Positions 31,475 to 40,821 of a DNA stretch of 64,000 nt are shown here, one piece after another (within the stretch, counting starts at the first letter, position 1; each line of letters begins with the position of its first letter). The notes below the pieces were generated by a model. That model saw only the letters and a list, made by a program, of their open reading frames with translations. It had not been told where the DNA came from and did not search any database. The stretch comes from Mucilaginibacter sp. dw_454 (GTDB lineage: Bacteria; Bacteroidota; Bacteroidia; Sphingobacteriales; Sphingobacteriaceae). The DNA lies in the NCBI RefSeq assembly GCF_018449775.1, contig NZ_JAAVVB010000001.1, positions 806,001 through 870,000 on the forward strand, written 5' to 3'. The translations under genes were made by a program, and so were the position numbers.

Positions 31475-34090
31475 ATGAACTTTAACAATTTTACCATCAA
31501 AGCCCAGGAAGCTGTACAAAAAGCTTCCGAGATTACAACCGGTAATCAGCAGCAGTCTATCGAGACTGCGCATTTGCTAAAAGGTTTGTTATTGGTTGAT
31601 GAGAATGTGATAACCTATCTTTTAAAAAAACTGAATGTAAACATCAATCGCTTAAATGATATTTTGGACGAACAAATTGCATCGTTCCCTAAAGTTAGCG
31701 GCAGCAATGTTTACCTATCATCAAACGCAAATTCGGTTTTGCAAAAAGCCACCGGGTACCTGAAAGAGTTTAAAGACGATTTTGTATCTGTAGAACATAT
31801 ATTGCTAGGTATTTTAAGTGTGAGCGATAAAACCAGTTCTGCACTTAAAGATTTTGGTGTGAATGAAAAGGATCTTAAAAAAGCTATCATAGAATTGCGC
31901 GGCGATAATAAGGTGACTGATCAAAACGCGGAAGCCACCTACAAAGCTTTAAGTAAATATGCCCGTAATCTGAATGAATATGCAGGCACCGGTAAGCTCG
32001 ACCCGGTGATAGGTCGTGACGACGAGATTCGTCGTACCATACAGATCTTATCGCGTCGCACCAAAAACAACCCGGTATTGGTTGGCGAGCCAGGTGTGGG
32101 CAAAACCGCTATTGCCGAAGGTATTGCTTTTAGGATATTGAAAGGCGATGTGCCTGAAAGTTTAAAATCTAAGATTGTTTACTCGTTGGATATGGGTGCG
32201 CTGATAGCAGGTGCCAAGTATAAAGGCGAATTTGAAGAACGACTAAAAGCCGTTATTAAAGAAGTAACGCAAGCCGATGGAGAGATTATCCTGTTTATTG
32301 ATGAGATCCATACATTGGTTGGCGCCGGTGGCGGCGAAGGCGCTATGGATGCGGCTAATATATTAAAACCAGCCCTGGCACGCGGCGAATTGAGAGCCAT
32401 AGGCGCAACAACGCTGAATGAGTATCAAAAATACGTTGAGAAGGACAAAGCCTTAGAACGTCGTTTCCAGATGGTGCTGGTTGATGAACCTGATACCGCC
32501 GACGCGATCTCCATCCTGCGTGGATTGAAAGAACGCTACGAGGCACACCATAAAGTGCGCATTAAAGACGAGGCTATTATTGCCGCTGTCGAAATGTCGC
32601 AACGCTATATATCTGATCGTTTTTTACCGGATAAAGCCATTGACTTAATGGATGAAGCCGCTTCTAAACTACGTATTGAAATGGATTCTGTCCCCGAAGC
32701 TGTTGATGAATTGGAACGCCGCATCATGCAATTAGAGATTGAGCGCGAAGCTATTAAACGCGAGAAAGATGACAAGCGGGTAAAAGAACTATCAGAAGAG
32801 ATTGCCAATTTATCTGCCGACCGTGATTCTTTACGTGCTAAATGGCAAGGAGAAAAGGATGTGGTTGATGGCATCAATTTAAAAGTAGAGCAAATAGAAA
32901 ACTATAAACTGGAGGCTGACCAGGCTGAACGTGCAGGCGATTACGGTAAAGTAGCTGAACTGCGCTACGGCCGCATCCGCGAAGCACAGGAAGAAGTTGA
33001 AAAACTTAAAGAAGCATTACTGACTAACCAGTCGGAAAGCCGGATGCTGAAAGAAGAGGTTACTGCCGATGATATTGCGGGCGTAGTTTCACGCTGGACA
33101 GGCATCCCGGTATCAAAAATGATCCAGAGCGAACGCGAGAAATTGCTGGGGTTGGAAGATGAGTTACACAAACGCGTTGCCGGTCAGCATGAAGCAATTG
33201 AGGCCATTAGCGATGCCATACGCCGCAGCCGTGCAGGTTTGCAGGACAAACGTAAGCCAATAGGCTCTTTCATATTCTTAGGTACTACGGGGGTTGGTAA
33301 AACCGAACTGGCAAAGGCTTTAGCCGAATACCTGTTTAATGATGAACACGCGATGGTACGTATAGATATGAGCGAGTACCAGGAGCGTCATGCTGTATCG
33401 AGATTAATAGGCGCGCCTCCGGGATATGTAGGTTATGATGAAGGCGGACAGTTAACAGAGGCCGTCCGCAGAAAACCTTATAGTGTGATCTTGTTGGACG
33501 AGATTGAAAAAGCACACCCGGATGTATTTAACATTTTGTTACAGGTATTGGATGATGGTCGTTTAACTGATAATAAAGGCCGTGTAGTTAACTTTAAGAA
33601 TACTATTATCATTATGACCTCTAATATTGGTTCAAACATTATCCAGGAAAATTTCCAGGATTTTGAAGAGAGCGATAAAGAGGAAGTGATTGCTAAAACT
33701 AAGAGTCAATTGTTTGATGTGTTAAGACAAACCATTCGTCCCGAGTTTTTGAACCGGATAGACGAAATTATCATGTTTACGCCGTTAAGCCGTAATGAGA
33801 TAGGGGACATTGTTAAATTGCAGTTTGCACAGGTACAACAAACCCTGGCCGAAATGAGTGTACAGATCGAAGCATCAGACGAAGCGCTGGATTGGTTGGC
33901 TCAGTTAGGTTACGACCCGCAGTTTGGTGCAAGGCCATTGAAACGTGTTATTCAGAAGCGCATACTAAACGAATTATCGAAACAGATACTTGCCGGCAAA
34001 GTAGATAAAGACAGCAAGATCAAACTGGACATGTTTGATAACAACTTTGTGTTTTTGAATGCTAACGACGCAACAACAGCCGGAAAATAA
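31475..34090 (+). CDS. clpB: ATP-dependent disaggregase ClpB
   Basis: 871 residues, standard length. Order: Clp_N domain (1-145), AAA1 with Walker [10 protein letters not shown] and Walker [14 protein letters not shown], the coiled-coil M domain (about 400-525), which distinguishes ClpB from ClpA/C, and AAA2 with GTTGVGKTE and [14 protein letters not shown]. Works with DnaK to rescue aggregated proteins. The 195-bp upstream gap shows no CIRCE element. A strong terminator follows at 34111. Confidence 0.97.
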   Translation: MNFNNFTIKAQEAVQKASEITTGNQQQSIETAHLLKGLLLVDENVITYLLKKLNVNINRLNDILDEQIASFPKVSGSNVYLSSNANSVLQKATGYLKEFKDDFVSVEHILLGILSVSDKTSSALKDFGVNEKDLKKAIIELRGDNKVTDQNAEATYKALSKYARNLNEYAGTGKLDPVIGRDDEIRRTIQILSRRTKNNPVLVGEPGVGKTAIAEGIAFRILKGDVPESLKSKIVYSLDMGALIAGAKYKGEFEERLKAVIKEVTQADGEIILFIDEIHTLVGAGGGEGAMDAANILKPALARGELRAIGATTLNEYQKYVEKDKALERRFQMVLVDEPDTADAISILRGLKERYEAHHKVRIKDEAIIAAVEMSQRYISDRFLPDKAIDLMDEAASKLRIEMDSVPEAVDELERRIMQLEIEREAIKREKDDKRVKELSEEIANLSADRDSLRAKWQGEKDVVDGINLKVEQIENYKLEADQAERAGDYGKVAELRYGRIREAQEEVEKLKEALLTNQSESRMLKEEVTADDIAGVVSRWTGIPVSKMIQSEREKLLGLEDELHKRVAGQHEAIEAISDAIRRSRAGLQDKRKPIGSFIFLGTTGVGKTELAKALAEYLFNDEHAMVRIDMSEYQERHAVSRLIGAPPGYVGYDEGGQLTEAVRRKPYSVILLDEIEKAHPDVFNILLQVLDDGRLTDNKGRVVNFKNTIIIMTSNIGSNIIQENFQDFEESDKEEVIAKTKSQLFDVLRQTIRPEFLNRIDEIIMFTPLSRNEIGDIVKLQFAQVQQTLAEMSVQIEASDEALDWLAQLGYDPQFGARPLKRVIQKRILNELSKQILAGKVDKDSKIKLDMFDNNFVFLNANDATTAGK

Positions 34091-34110
34091 TTAAATCCAC
34101 TATATAGTTA

Positions 34111-34145
34111 AAAAGCCGCTCCCATATGGGGCGGCTTTTTTGTTT
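34111..34145 (+). terminator. Intrinsic terminator of clpB
   Basis: AAAAGCCGC-T-CCC / GGGGCGGCTTTT stem around ATAT, with a T7 tail and one bulged T. Confidence 0.85.
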
Positions 34146-34153
34146 ATAGTTAC

Positions 34154-34227
34154 TTGTCATTGCGAGCGTAGCGTGGCAATCGCAAGGAGAACAGCTCGCG
34201 ATTGCCACGCTACGCTCGCAATGACAA
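34154..34227. repeat. REP palindrome, 30-bp perfect arms (TCATTGCGAG family)
   Basis: Arms 34154-34183 and 34198-34227 are perfect inverse complements (outer part TTGTCATTGCGAGCGTAGCG) around a 14-nt loop. The same outer arms recur at 37003-37083, 45615-45715 and 47124-47254, and in altered form in the 63-kb array. It sits between the convergent clpB and hom genes. Confidence 0.85.
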
Positions 34228-34294
34228 TATGCCACAAAAAAAGGGCTCCGTTTTTTACAGAACCCTTCAACATAAAACTGAAACTTATGTTAAT

Positions 34295-35506
34295 TTAAAC
34301 CGATGCTAAACTGACCCCCGTTAGCTGATCGGCAAAGGCGATGAACGCCTTGTCCTCATATATACGGGATTCATTATCGATAAGTTTTTGAAGATTTACT
34401 TTTCCGGTGACATATTTATAAGTGCCGGAGTAGTAGCGCTCGTTAATGGTTTTAAACTCCAGAAGTTTCACTAGTTCTTCGTCTTCATAACGCAGATATA
34501 TATTCAACTCAACATCATTGGTGAAGTTTAAGCCTTTGCTTTCTTTGGTCTTTTTGTACTCGTATTGGTAATCGTAACGCAGCGCCGCAATGTCCGACAA
34601 TACTGCCGAACCGGTAGGGTGGCCACCTGCGCCTTTACCAAAGAAAAACTGCTGGTCGGCAAATGCAGCTTGTACGGTTACACCATTATATTCATACTCT
34701 ACGTTGTATAAAAACTCAGTTTCGTTAACAAACTTAGGCAGTACAAATAGGGTTACATGTTTATCGTCCAGTTCTTTAGCAACCGGCACCAGTTTTATCT
34801 TCAAATTCTTTTCACGGGCATAACGGATATCATCGGCAGCCAGGTTTTGGATCCCAAAGTTAAAGATCCTGTCCGGATCAATCACTACGCCATAAGCATG
34901 CGCCGCAGCTATTACCAATTTATATTTAGCGTCATAACCGCCAACGTCTGATATCGGATCAGTCTCGGCAAAGCCCAAATCTTGAGCCTCTTTTAAAGCC
35001 GAAGCATAATCCAGATTTTCTAAAAATCCTTTTGACAGAATATAATTTGACGAACCGTTAAAAATGCCGCTGATAGAGTGCAGTAACTCATTATCATAAT
35101 ACTCTTCCAGATTACGGATAATAGGGATACTGCCGCAAACTGCACCTTCATATAATAACGAAGTACCATATTCATCCTGTAAAGCAATAAGTTCATTCAG
35201 GTGTAAGGCTATCATTTTTTTACTGGCCGATACTACGTTTTTCCCCGTTTTCAAAGCTGTAGATACAATATCAAAAGCAGCTTCTGTATCGTTGATCAAC
35301 TCAATGATGGTATTGATCTCTGGGTTATTCAGTAATTCGTCTTTATCAGTCGTAAAATAGTGTGCCGGTAAAGAACGCTCTTTGCTGGCGTCTTTAATAG
35401 CTATCTTTTTTATTTCGATATTAAGGTTTTTAGTTCTGATGATATCGTAAAGTCCCTGGCCGACAATGCCGAAGCCAAAAAGGCCGATATTTAGTTTCTT
35501 GCTCAT
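34295..35506 (-). CDS. hom: Homoserine dehydrogenase
   Basis: 403 residues. Reduces aspartate semialdehyde to homoserine, the branch point to threonine and methionine. Rossmann motif IGLFGFGIVGQGLYDII at the N-terminus, the catalytic-domain signature region (SGIFNGSSNYILSKG, GFAETDPISDVGGYDAKYK with the substrate-binding Asp/Lys), and a C-terminal extension without a recognisable aspartokinase fusion. The start overlaps the last base of the metX stop (35506), so it lies in the SAM-riboswitch-controlled unit. Confidence 0.95.
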   Translation of the reverse strand: MSKKLNIGLFGFGIVGQGLYDIIRTKNLNIEIKKIAIKDASKERSLPAHYFTTDKDELLNNPEINTIIELINDTEAAFDIVSTALKTGKNVVSASKKMIALHLNELIALQDEYGTSLLYEGAVCGSIPIIRNLEEYYDNELLHSISGIFNGSSNYILSKGFLENLDYASALKEAQDLGFAETDPISDVGGYDAKYKLVIAAAHAYGVVIDPDRIFNFGIQNLAADDIRYAREKNLKIKLVPVAKELDDKHVTLFVLPKFVNETEFLYNVEYEYNGVTVQAAFADQQFFFGKGAGGHPTGSAVLSDIAALRYDYQYEYKKTKESKGLNFTNDVELNIYLRYEDEELVKLLEFKTINERYYSGTYKYVTGKVNLQKLIDNESRIYEDKAFIAFADQLTGVSLASV

Positions 35507-36561
35507 TATGCGGTTTGCTGTAATTGGATAATTTTTCCTTTTACGTCAGTTTTAAAGAATGATGTAATAATGTTAGTTAATGCTTCTGTTTCAATCAGGA
35601 AACCGTCGTGCCCATAGTACGAGTCGAACTCGGCAAAGGCCGATTGCGGGATATGCTGAAACAAATATTGTTGTTCCTCAATAGGAAATAATAAGTCTGA
35701 TTTAATGCCAATAACCAGCGTACGTGCTGTGATCTTGCTCAACGCATCCTCAATACTTACCCGGTTACGGCCCACGTTGTGCGAGTCCATAGCTTTTGAT
35801 AGATACCAGTAGCTGTAGGCATTGAAGCGCGACACCAATTTGTCACCCTGGTAATTTTGATAGCTTGACGCTTTATAATTGTCTACTACCTCATTGCTTT
35901 CCTCATGCTGTTTAATGCCGTAGGTTTTGTAGCCGCGATAGGATAGTAGAGCCATCGCTCTTGCGGCTTTTAGGCCTTTGGCGCCGCCATTTGGTTTATT
36001 TTCATAAAAAGTTTGATCGGCGGCTATAGCTAGTCGTTGCGACTCATTAAAGGCGATGCCCCATGGAGAATGTTTGGCATTAGCCGCAATCAATATCAAA
36101 TTCTTGATAAAATCAGGCTCAATAATGGCCCATTCCATGGCTTGTTGGCCACCTAGCGAACCACCGATTAGCGTATGAATACTTTCAATGCCCAAATGCG
36201 CTGCCAGCAATTGCTGCGATTTGATCATGTCGCGCACAGTAGCCTGTGGGAATGACAGGTAATAATTTTCGCCAGTCTGCGGATTCACACTTAAAGGCCC
36301 GCTTGAACCGTAAGTTGAACCCAGCATGTTAGCGCAAACAATAAAATGTTCTTCTGGATTAAAGTAATAACCACTGCCAAACAGACCCTTCCACCAATCT
36401 AATACATCAGAATTGGCAGTAAAAGCGTGGCAAACCCATATTACGTTGTCTTTGGCTTTGTTTAAGGTACCATAGGTATGATAGCCTAACTCGAGCTGTG
36501 GCAATTTAACGCCACACTCAAATTCGAATTCATGCTGGTAAGTATATGTTTGGTAACTCAT
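35506..36561 (-). CDS. metX: Homoserine O-acetyltransferase
   Basis: 351 residues, alpha/beta-hydrolase fold. Acetylates homoserine with acetyl-CoA as the first dedicated step to methionine. Nucleophile elbow GGSLGG with Ser135, catalytic Asp in GIKSDLLFP and His in GHDGFLIE near the C-terminus. It lies 214 bp downstream of a SAM-I riboswitch and 113 bp after a Cys-rich 30-codon ORF; it shares one base with hom. Confidence 0.95.
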   Translation of the reverse strand: MSYQTYTYQHEFEFECGVKLPQLELGYHTYGTLNKAKDNVIWVCHAFTANSDVLDWWKGLFGSGYYFNPEEHFIVCANMLGSTYGSSGPLSVNPQTGENYYLSFPQATVRDMIKSQQLLAAHLGIESIHTLIGGSLGGQQAMEWAIIEPDFIKNLILIAANAKHSPWGIAFNESQRLAIAADQTFYENKPNGGAKGLKAARAMALLSYRGYKTYGIKQHEESNEVVDNYKASSYQNYQGDKLVSRFNAYSYWYLSKAMDSHNVGRNRVSIEDALSKITARTLVIGIKSDLLFPIEEQQYLFQHIPQSAFAEFDSYYGHDGFLIETEALTNIITSFFKTDVKGKIIQLQQTA

Positions 36562-36674
36562 TTTTACTATTTGGTTTGATTTGGCTGTTGAGGTTTGGGT
36601 AAACCGATGCTTGACCGGTTACAGTACACGTATTTTCAGTAAAACAGAAAAGGAAACGTATTAACTGTATAGTA

Positions 36675-36767
36675 TCAACAGCGGCACATGCAGCAAATTG
36701 TGCTGATAGCAAGTGCAGTGGTTTTGACAGTAATAACTTGAAGATGGGTGTTTGTAAAATTTTCCAT
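36675..36767 (-). CDS. Cys-rich 30-residue small ORF between the SAM riboswitch and metX (possible leader peptide)
   Basis: ATG at 36767, 8 nt after the riboswitch end, stop TGA at 36677-36675. The peptide begins MENFTNTHLQ and ends ISTICCMCRC, so 4 of its last 6 residues are Cys, with one Met among them. Cys/Met codons clustered just before a stop are the design of attenuation leader peptides, in which ribosome stalling reports amino-acid supply. Weak hairpins follow, but no clear terminator. Too short to prove by coding statistics. Confidence 0.5.
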   Translation of the reverse strand: MENFTNTHLQVITVKTTALAISTICCMCRC

Positions 36768-36774
36768 GTTGTTA

Positions 36775-36882
36775 ATTTATATTTCCCGGGATATTTACCG
36801 GGCCAGGAATTGGCACCTTCTCTAACCTTAGAGGGTTGCCAGCGGGTCATTGAGCCTGATCTCTCGCCGCTTCTTTATAAAT
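36775..36882 (-). ncRNA. SAM-I (S-box) riboswitch
   Basis: On the minus strand the conserved core is readable: AGCGGCGAGAGATCAGGCTC, then TGACCCGCTGGCAACC (GCAACC core), GGTGCCAATTCC, and GGGAAA before the closing strand. P1 is ATTTATA / TATAAAT (36876-36882 with 36775-36781). It precedes metX-hom, the usual targets; binding of S-adenosylmethionine is expected to lower expression. The expression platform is not obvious because no classical terminator lies before metX. Confidence 0.95.
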
Positions 36883-37002
36883 CAAAACCGTATGAGGGAA
36901 TTGATCGTGACACAGTATTGCTACTGAATTATGGTTGCAAATAAAGGGGATTAATCTTATTTATCCAAATTTTTTTGTGAGATGGCCGCAACTTCAATTT
37001 AA

Positions 37003-37083
37003 TTTGTCATTGCGAGCATAGCGTGGCAATCGCAAGGAAGCATAGTTCGCGATTGCTTCGTCGTTCCTCCTCGCAATGACAAA
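37003..37083. repeat. REP palindrome (TCATTGCGAG family)
   Basis: Outer arms TTTGTCATTGCGAG ... CTCGCAATGACAAA with a mixed inner part (GCGTGGCAATCGC / GCGATTGCTTCG). Located between the riboswitch region and the end of the cystathionine-synthase-type gene. Confidence 0.8.
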
Positions 37084-37093
37084 TGATTAATCT

Positions 37094-38209
37094 CTAACTC
37101 AACGCCTGCTCCAAATCCTCAATCAAATCATCAATATGTTCTAATCCAACAGAAATACGTAATAGATTAAAAGGCGTTTTGGTATCTGGCCCTTCAACGG
37201 TTGCGCGATGCTCGATCAAACTCTCCACGCCGCCTAAACTGGTAGCTTTGGTAAACAGTTTTACTTTGTTAATCACCCGATGCGCGTCCTCACGGTCGCC
37301 TTTAACCTGGAACGAAAGCACGCCGCCAAACCCGGTCATCTGTTCTTTAGCCACTTCATGGTTTGGGTGCGATGGTAAACCGGGGTAGAGTACCAGCTCC
37401 ACAGCAGGATGTATTGCCAGGAACTCGGCCAACAATTGCGCGTTGTGTACGTGGCCGCGCATACGGTAGGGTAGTGTCTTGATACTGCGTACCATGTAAT
37501 AACAATCTATAGGCGAGGGAATGGCGCCACCCATGGTCTGTACTTTACAGATGGTTTGCCACCACTCATTGTCTTCGGCAGTAATTAAGGCACCGCCCAT
37601 TATATCGCTATGCCCGCCAAAATATTTTGTGGTGGAGTGCATCACTATATCTGCACCCAATTTTAACGGCTGCTGGCAGATAGGGGTGGCGAAGGTGTTA
37701 TCGCAAGCCACTTTAGTATTGTTTTCTTTTGCTAACGCGACAACCTTTCTAATATCGGTAACCTTAAGCAAGGGGTTTGATGGCGTTTCAATCCAGATCA
37801 ACCCGGTATTTGATTTGATATGGGATTTTAAAATTTCTGTATTGTCTATGTCTATAAAATCAAACTCTAATATCCCGGCAAATAATTGTTTTAACTGATT
37901 GCGTAAACCATGATACATATCATCAGGAGCGATAATGTGCGTGCCGGGTTTAAGGGATTGAAATACAGCCATGCCCGCCGCGTTGCCCGATGAAAAAGCC
38001 GCTGCCGCTGTGCCGCCTTCCAGCTTCGCCAACACGTTTTCTAAAGCAGTACGATTAGGGTTTGATGAACGACTGTAAATATAATCGCCACGAAAACTTT
38101 CGTCTGACAACCGTTCGAACGTTGTTGACGTAATTATAGGTTGAACAACGGCTCCTGTAGTTTCGTCGGTATGATTACCGGCGTGGATGGCAATAGTCTC
38201 TGTTTTCAT
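37094..38209 (-). CDS. Cystathionine gamma-synthase / gamma-lyase family PLP enzyme
   Basis: 371 residues, Cys/Met-metabolism PLP fold (type I). PLP lysine Lys195 in HSTTKYFGGHSDIMGG, substrate/PLP motifs YSRSSNPNRTALE and SSGNAAGMAVF, and GGVESLIEHRAT at the C-terminal active site. Family members make cystathionine from acylhomoserine or cleave it, and sequence alone does not separate the two. Placement beside metX favours a role in methionine synthesis. It lies upstream of the SAM riboswitch and has its own start, so it is not under that switch. Confidence 0.88.
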   Translation of the reverse strand: MKTETIAIHAGNHTDETTGAVVQPIITSTTFERLSDESFRGDYIYSRSSNPNRTALENVLAKLEGGTAAAAFSSGNAAGMAVFQSLKPGTHIIAPDDMYHGLRNQLKQLFAGILEFDFIDIDNTEILKSHIKSNTGLIWIETPSNPLLKVTDIRKVVALAKENNTKVACDNTFATPICQQPLKLGADIVMHSTTKYFGGHSDIMGGALITAEDNEWWQTICKVQTMGGAIPSPIDCYYMVRSIKTLPYRMRGHVHNAQLLAEFLAIHPAVELVLYPGLPSHPNHEVAKEQMTGFGGVLSFQVKGDREDAHRVINKVKLFTKATSLGGVESLIEHRATVEGPDTKTPFNLLRISVGLEHIDDLIEDLEQALS

Positions 38210-38283
38210 GATAATTCAAATTACCGGAATAATTAGATATAATAAGGCAATGTTTTTATATTTTTACTTAAATAAACCCGATT

Positions 38284-38814
38284 ATGAAAATTCCTAAAGT
38301 ACTGCTGGTTGTAGCCATTGTGGCGGCAACGGCAATCTTGTCTTGTAATAAAAGCGGCGTATCGTCTGATTTTGATAAAAGCTATAGCACATTTCTAGCT
38401 TTCAAAAAAAGTTCGGGTAATACGTATACTTACATAGCTGTACACGATGTTAAGGACGCCACTTATTCAGAAACTACAATTACTATTAAGCAAGGCGAAA
38501 TAACCGCTCGCGATTTTTTAAATTACGAATACGAATTCGATACCGGTAGCAATACTACCACTAAAACGCTAACAGACCAGTGGCATGAAACAGCCAACAC
38601 TTTAGGTACGCATGGCACCGAGGGCGCCCAATTGTTAACGCTGGACGATATCTATTACCAGGCCCAAAATATCTGGCTAAAAGCAGACAAGAGTAAAAAC
38701 GTAATAACTTTTCAGACTAACAATAATGGCATGATATCGGCTGCTGGCTATACGCCCAATAGCTGTGTAAGCGATTGCTTTATAGGCGTAAATATCAAGT
38801 CTATCACCAATTAA
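38284..38814 (+). CDS. Lipoprotein of unknown function
   Basis: 176 residues. Lipoprotein signal MKIPKVLLVVAIVAATAILSCNKSG with lipobox ILSC (Cys21). The mature part is Thr/Ser/Asn-rich with beta strands (NTYTYIAVHDVKD; SETTITIKQGE). A Cys pair occurs near the C-terminus (SCVSDC). No family recognised. It is divergent from the cystathionine-synthase-type gene with a 74-bp gap. Confidence 0.7.
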   Translation: MKIPKVLLVVAIVAATAILSCNKSGVSSDFDKSYSTFLAFKKSSGNTYTYIAVHDVKDATYSETTITIKQGEITARDFLNYEYEFDTGSNTTTKTLTDQWHETANTLGTHGTEGAQLLTLDDIYYQAQNIWLKADKSKNVITFQTNNNGMISAAGYTPNSCVSDCFIGVNIKSITN

Positions 38815-38877
38815 ATTATTTGCTGCTCTGTAAACGCTGCGTCATACTATGTGTTTAAACATGGTACTGCCAATAAT

Positions 38878-38911
38878 TGCCCCGCTAAATTGCGGCATTT
38901 TACTACCTTTG
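38878..38911 (+). promoter_or_regulatory. Probable mqnE promoter
   Basis: TACCTTTG at 38904-38911 (exact -7 consensus) with TTG at 38878-38880, 23 bp upstream (rather long). Start of transcription near 38917, 12 nt before the ATG at 38929. Confidence 0.5.
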
Positions 38912-38928
38912 TTTAAATAATTTTCTAA

Positions 38929-40122
38929 ATGGAGGTATCAGACAACTTACAGGTTTTGTTGAATGATCCGGAGCTATTACCCGGACTAAAAAATATCGCT
39001 GAAAAGGTACTTCATAATCAACGTATTAGTTTTGATGAAGGCGTGTTGTTGTTTGAAAAAGGCGAACTGGGGTACCTGGGCGTCTTAGCCAATTACATCC
39101 GCGAAAAACGCCATGGCAACAAAACCTATTTTAACCGCAATTTCCATATTGAACCTACTAATCTTTGTGTTTACGATTGTAAATTTTGCTCGTATTCGCG
39201 TTTGCTGAAGCAAAAAGAAGAAGGTTGGGAATATACGATGGACGAGATGTTCGACATCGTAAAAAAATACGATAATGAGCCGGTTACAGAGGTGCATATA
39301 GTAGGCGGTGTACTGCCACAATACGATGTAGCTTTTTATGCAGAACTATTCAGTCGTATTAAAGCTCATCGCCCCGAATTACACGTGAAAGCATTAACTC
39401 CGGTAGAATATCACTACATTTTCAAGAAGGCCAAAATAGATTATGCTACCGGCATGAAAATGATGATGGATGCCGGCCTGGAATCAATACCGGGTGGTGG
39501 TGCCGAAATTTTCCATCCTGAAATACGTGCGCAAATAGCAAAAGATAAGTGTACCGGCGACCAATGGCTGGCTATCCATGAAGAATGGCACAAGCTGGGT
39601 GGCCGCTCGAATGCCACGATGTTATATGGACATATTGAAGAATATAAACACAGAATAGACCATATGGATCGGCTGCGCGAGTTGCAGGATAGAACCGGTG
39701 GTTTCCAGACATTTATCCCGCTGAAATTCCGTAATAAAGATAATCAGATGTCAAACGTGCCGGAGACGACCGTGGTTGAGGATTTGCGTAATTATGCTAT
39801 CTCACGTATCTACCTGGATAATTTTGATCACATTAAAGCCTATTGGGCAATGATAAGTCGCACCACGGCACAACTGTCGTTAAATTTTGGTGTGGATGAT
39901 ATTGATGGTACGCTGGATGATACTACCAAGATCTACTCGATGGCCGGTGCCGAAGAGCAAAACCCGGGCATGAGCACCAAACAATTGGTGGAGTTGATCA
40001 AACAGGTTGGTCGTTACCCGATAGAACGCGACACCTTATATAATGTAGTTACCGACTATAACGATTATCAGTTTGCCGAGGAACCAAAACCTCAGTACTA
40101 TAAACTGCCGGTGATTAATTAG
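38929..40122 (+). CDS. mqnE: Aminofutalosine synthase (radical SAM)
   Basis: 397 residues. Joins the chorismate-derived enolpyruvyl-benzoate to S-adenosylmethionine, giving aminofutalosine in the futalosine route to menaquinone. Radical-SAM cluster Cys80, Cys84, Cys87 (CVYDCKFC), followed by YSRLLKQKEEGWEY and the GG(A)EIFHPEIR motif typical of MqnE/MqnC. mqnA lies two genes downstream on the same strand. Confidence 0.92.
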   Translation: MEVSDNLQVLLNDPELLPGLKNIAEKVLHNQRISFDEGVLLFEKGELGYLGVLANYIREKRHGNKTYFNRNFHIEPTNLCVYDCKFCSYSRLLKQKEEGWEYTMDEMFDIVKKYDNEPVTEVHIVGGVLPQYDVAFYAELFSRIKAHRPELHVKALTPVEYHYIFKKAKIDYATGMKMMMDAGLESIPGGGAEIFHPEIRAQIAKDKCTGDQWLAIHEEWHKLGGRSNATMLYGHIEEYKHRIDHMDRLRELQDRTGGFQTFIPLKFRNKDNQMSNVPETTVVEDLRNYAISRIYLDNFDHIKAYWAMISRTTAQLSLNFGVDDIDGTLDDTTKIYSMAGAEEQNPGMSTKQLVELIKQVGRYPIERDTLYNVVTDYNDYQFAEEPKPQYYKLPVIN

Positions 40123-40124
40123 GT

Positions 40125-40188
40125 CATCGTGTCATTGAGTCATTGTTTTGATCGGCAAATGACCTAATGACTCAATGACCCAATGACT
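40125..40188. repeat. Small inverted/tandem repeat between mqnE and the phosphatase gene
   Basis: GTCATTGAGTCATT and its inverse AATGACTCAATGAC flank a short spacer, with further AATGACC copies. Runs up to the ATG at 40183; the downstream gene may instead start at 40195. Confidence 0.55.
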
Positions 40189-40812
40189 AAAAGAATGATA
40201 AAGACGCTATACATTGTCCGCCATGGGCAAACAGATTTAAATAAACAAGGCATAGTGCAGGGCAGGGGCCGCGATACCGACCTGAACGAGGAGGGCCGCA
40301 AACAAGCACAACAGTTTTTTGAGGCTTATAAATCTGTTGCTTTTGATAAGATCTACATATCAGAGCTTAAGCGTACTCAACAAAGTATTCAATTTTTTAT
40401 TGATTTGGGTATCCCGGTTGAAAAACTTTCTGGCCTTGACGAGCTGGCCTGGGGTATTTATGAAGGCATGCCCAGTACTCCCGAAACTAAAGCAGCTTTT
40501 TTTCAATTGATGCGCGAGTGGGTAGGCGGCAACCTTAACGCCAAGTTTGAAAAAGGCGAAAGCCCTAACGAGGTCAGGTTGCGTCAACTGGAGGCGTTAC
40601 AAATTATCATGAGCCATACGGAGGAGAACACTGTGCTCATCTGCATGCATGGCCGCGCAATGCGCTTGTTATTATGCCTGCTTACCGGCAAGCCCCTAAC
40701 CGAAATGGATTCATTCCCTCACCAAAACCTGGTGCTTTACAAAGTTACTTTCGACGGCGAAAAATATGAGATCGTAAGCTTCAATAATGCCGATCATTTA
40801 AAACACGACTAA
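40183..40812 (+). CDS. Histidine phosphatase family protein (phosphoglycerate-mutase-like)
   Basis: 209 residues (or 205 if the ATG at 40195, MIKTLYIVRHGQ, is used). Catalytic motif RHGQTDLN near the start, second motif TDLNEEGRKQA, and CMHGRAMRLL carrying the second catalytic His. Such enzymes remove phosphate from small molecules or proteins. It sits between mqnE and mqnA with a 9-bp gap to mqnA, so it is likely co-transcribed with menaquinone genes, although no phosphatase step is known in that pathway. Confidence 0.85.
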   Translation: MTKRMIKTLYIVRHGQTDLNKQGIVQGRGRDTDLNEEGRKQAQQFFEAYKSVAFDKIYISELKRTQQSIQFFIDLGIPVEKLSGLDELAWGIYEGMPSTPETKAAFFQLMREWVGGNLNAKFEKGESPNEVRLRQLEALQIIMSHTEENTVLICMHGRAMRLLLCLLTGKPLTEMDSFPHQNLVLYKVTFDGEKYEIVSFNNADHLKHD

Positions 40813-40821
40813 CATCCTTCT

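Noticed and set aside
36530..36850. Open frame of 106 codons upstream of metX on the minus strand
   Set aside because: It runs through the conserved core of the SAM-I riboswitch and overlaps the metX start; the RNA element explains the sequence better.
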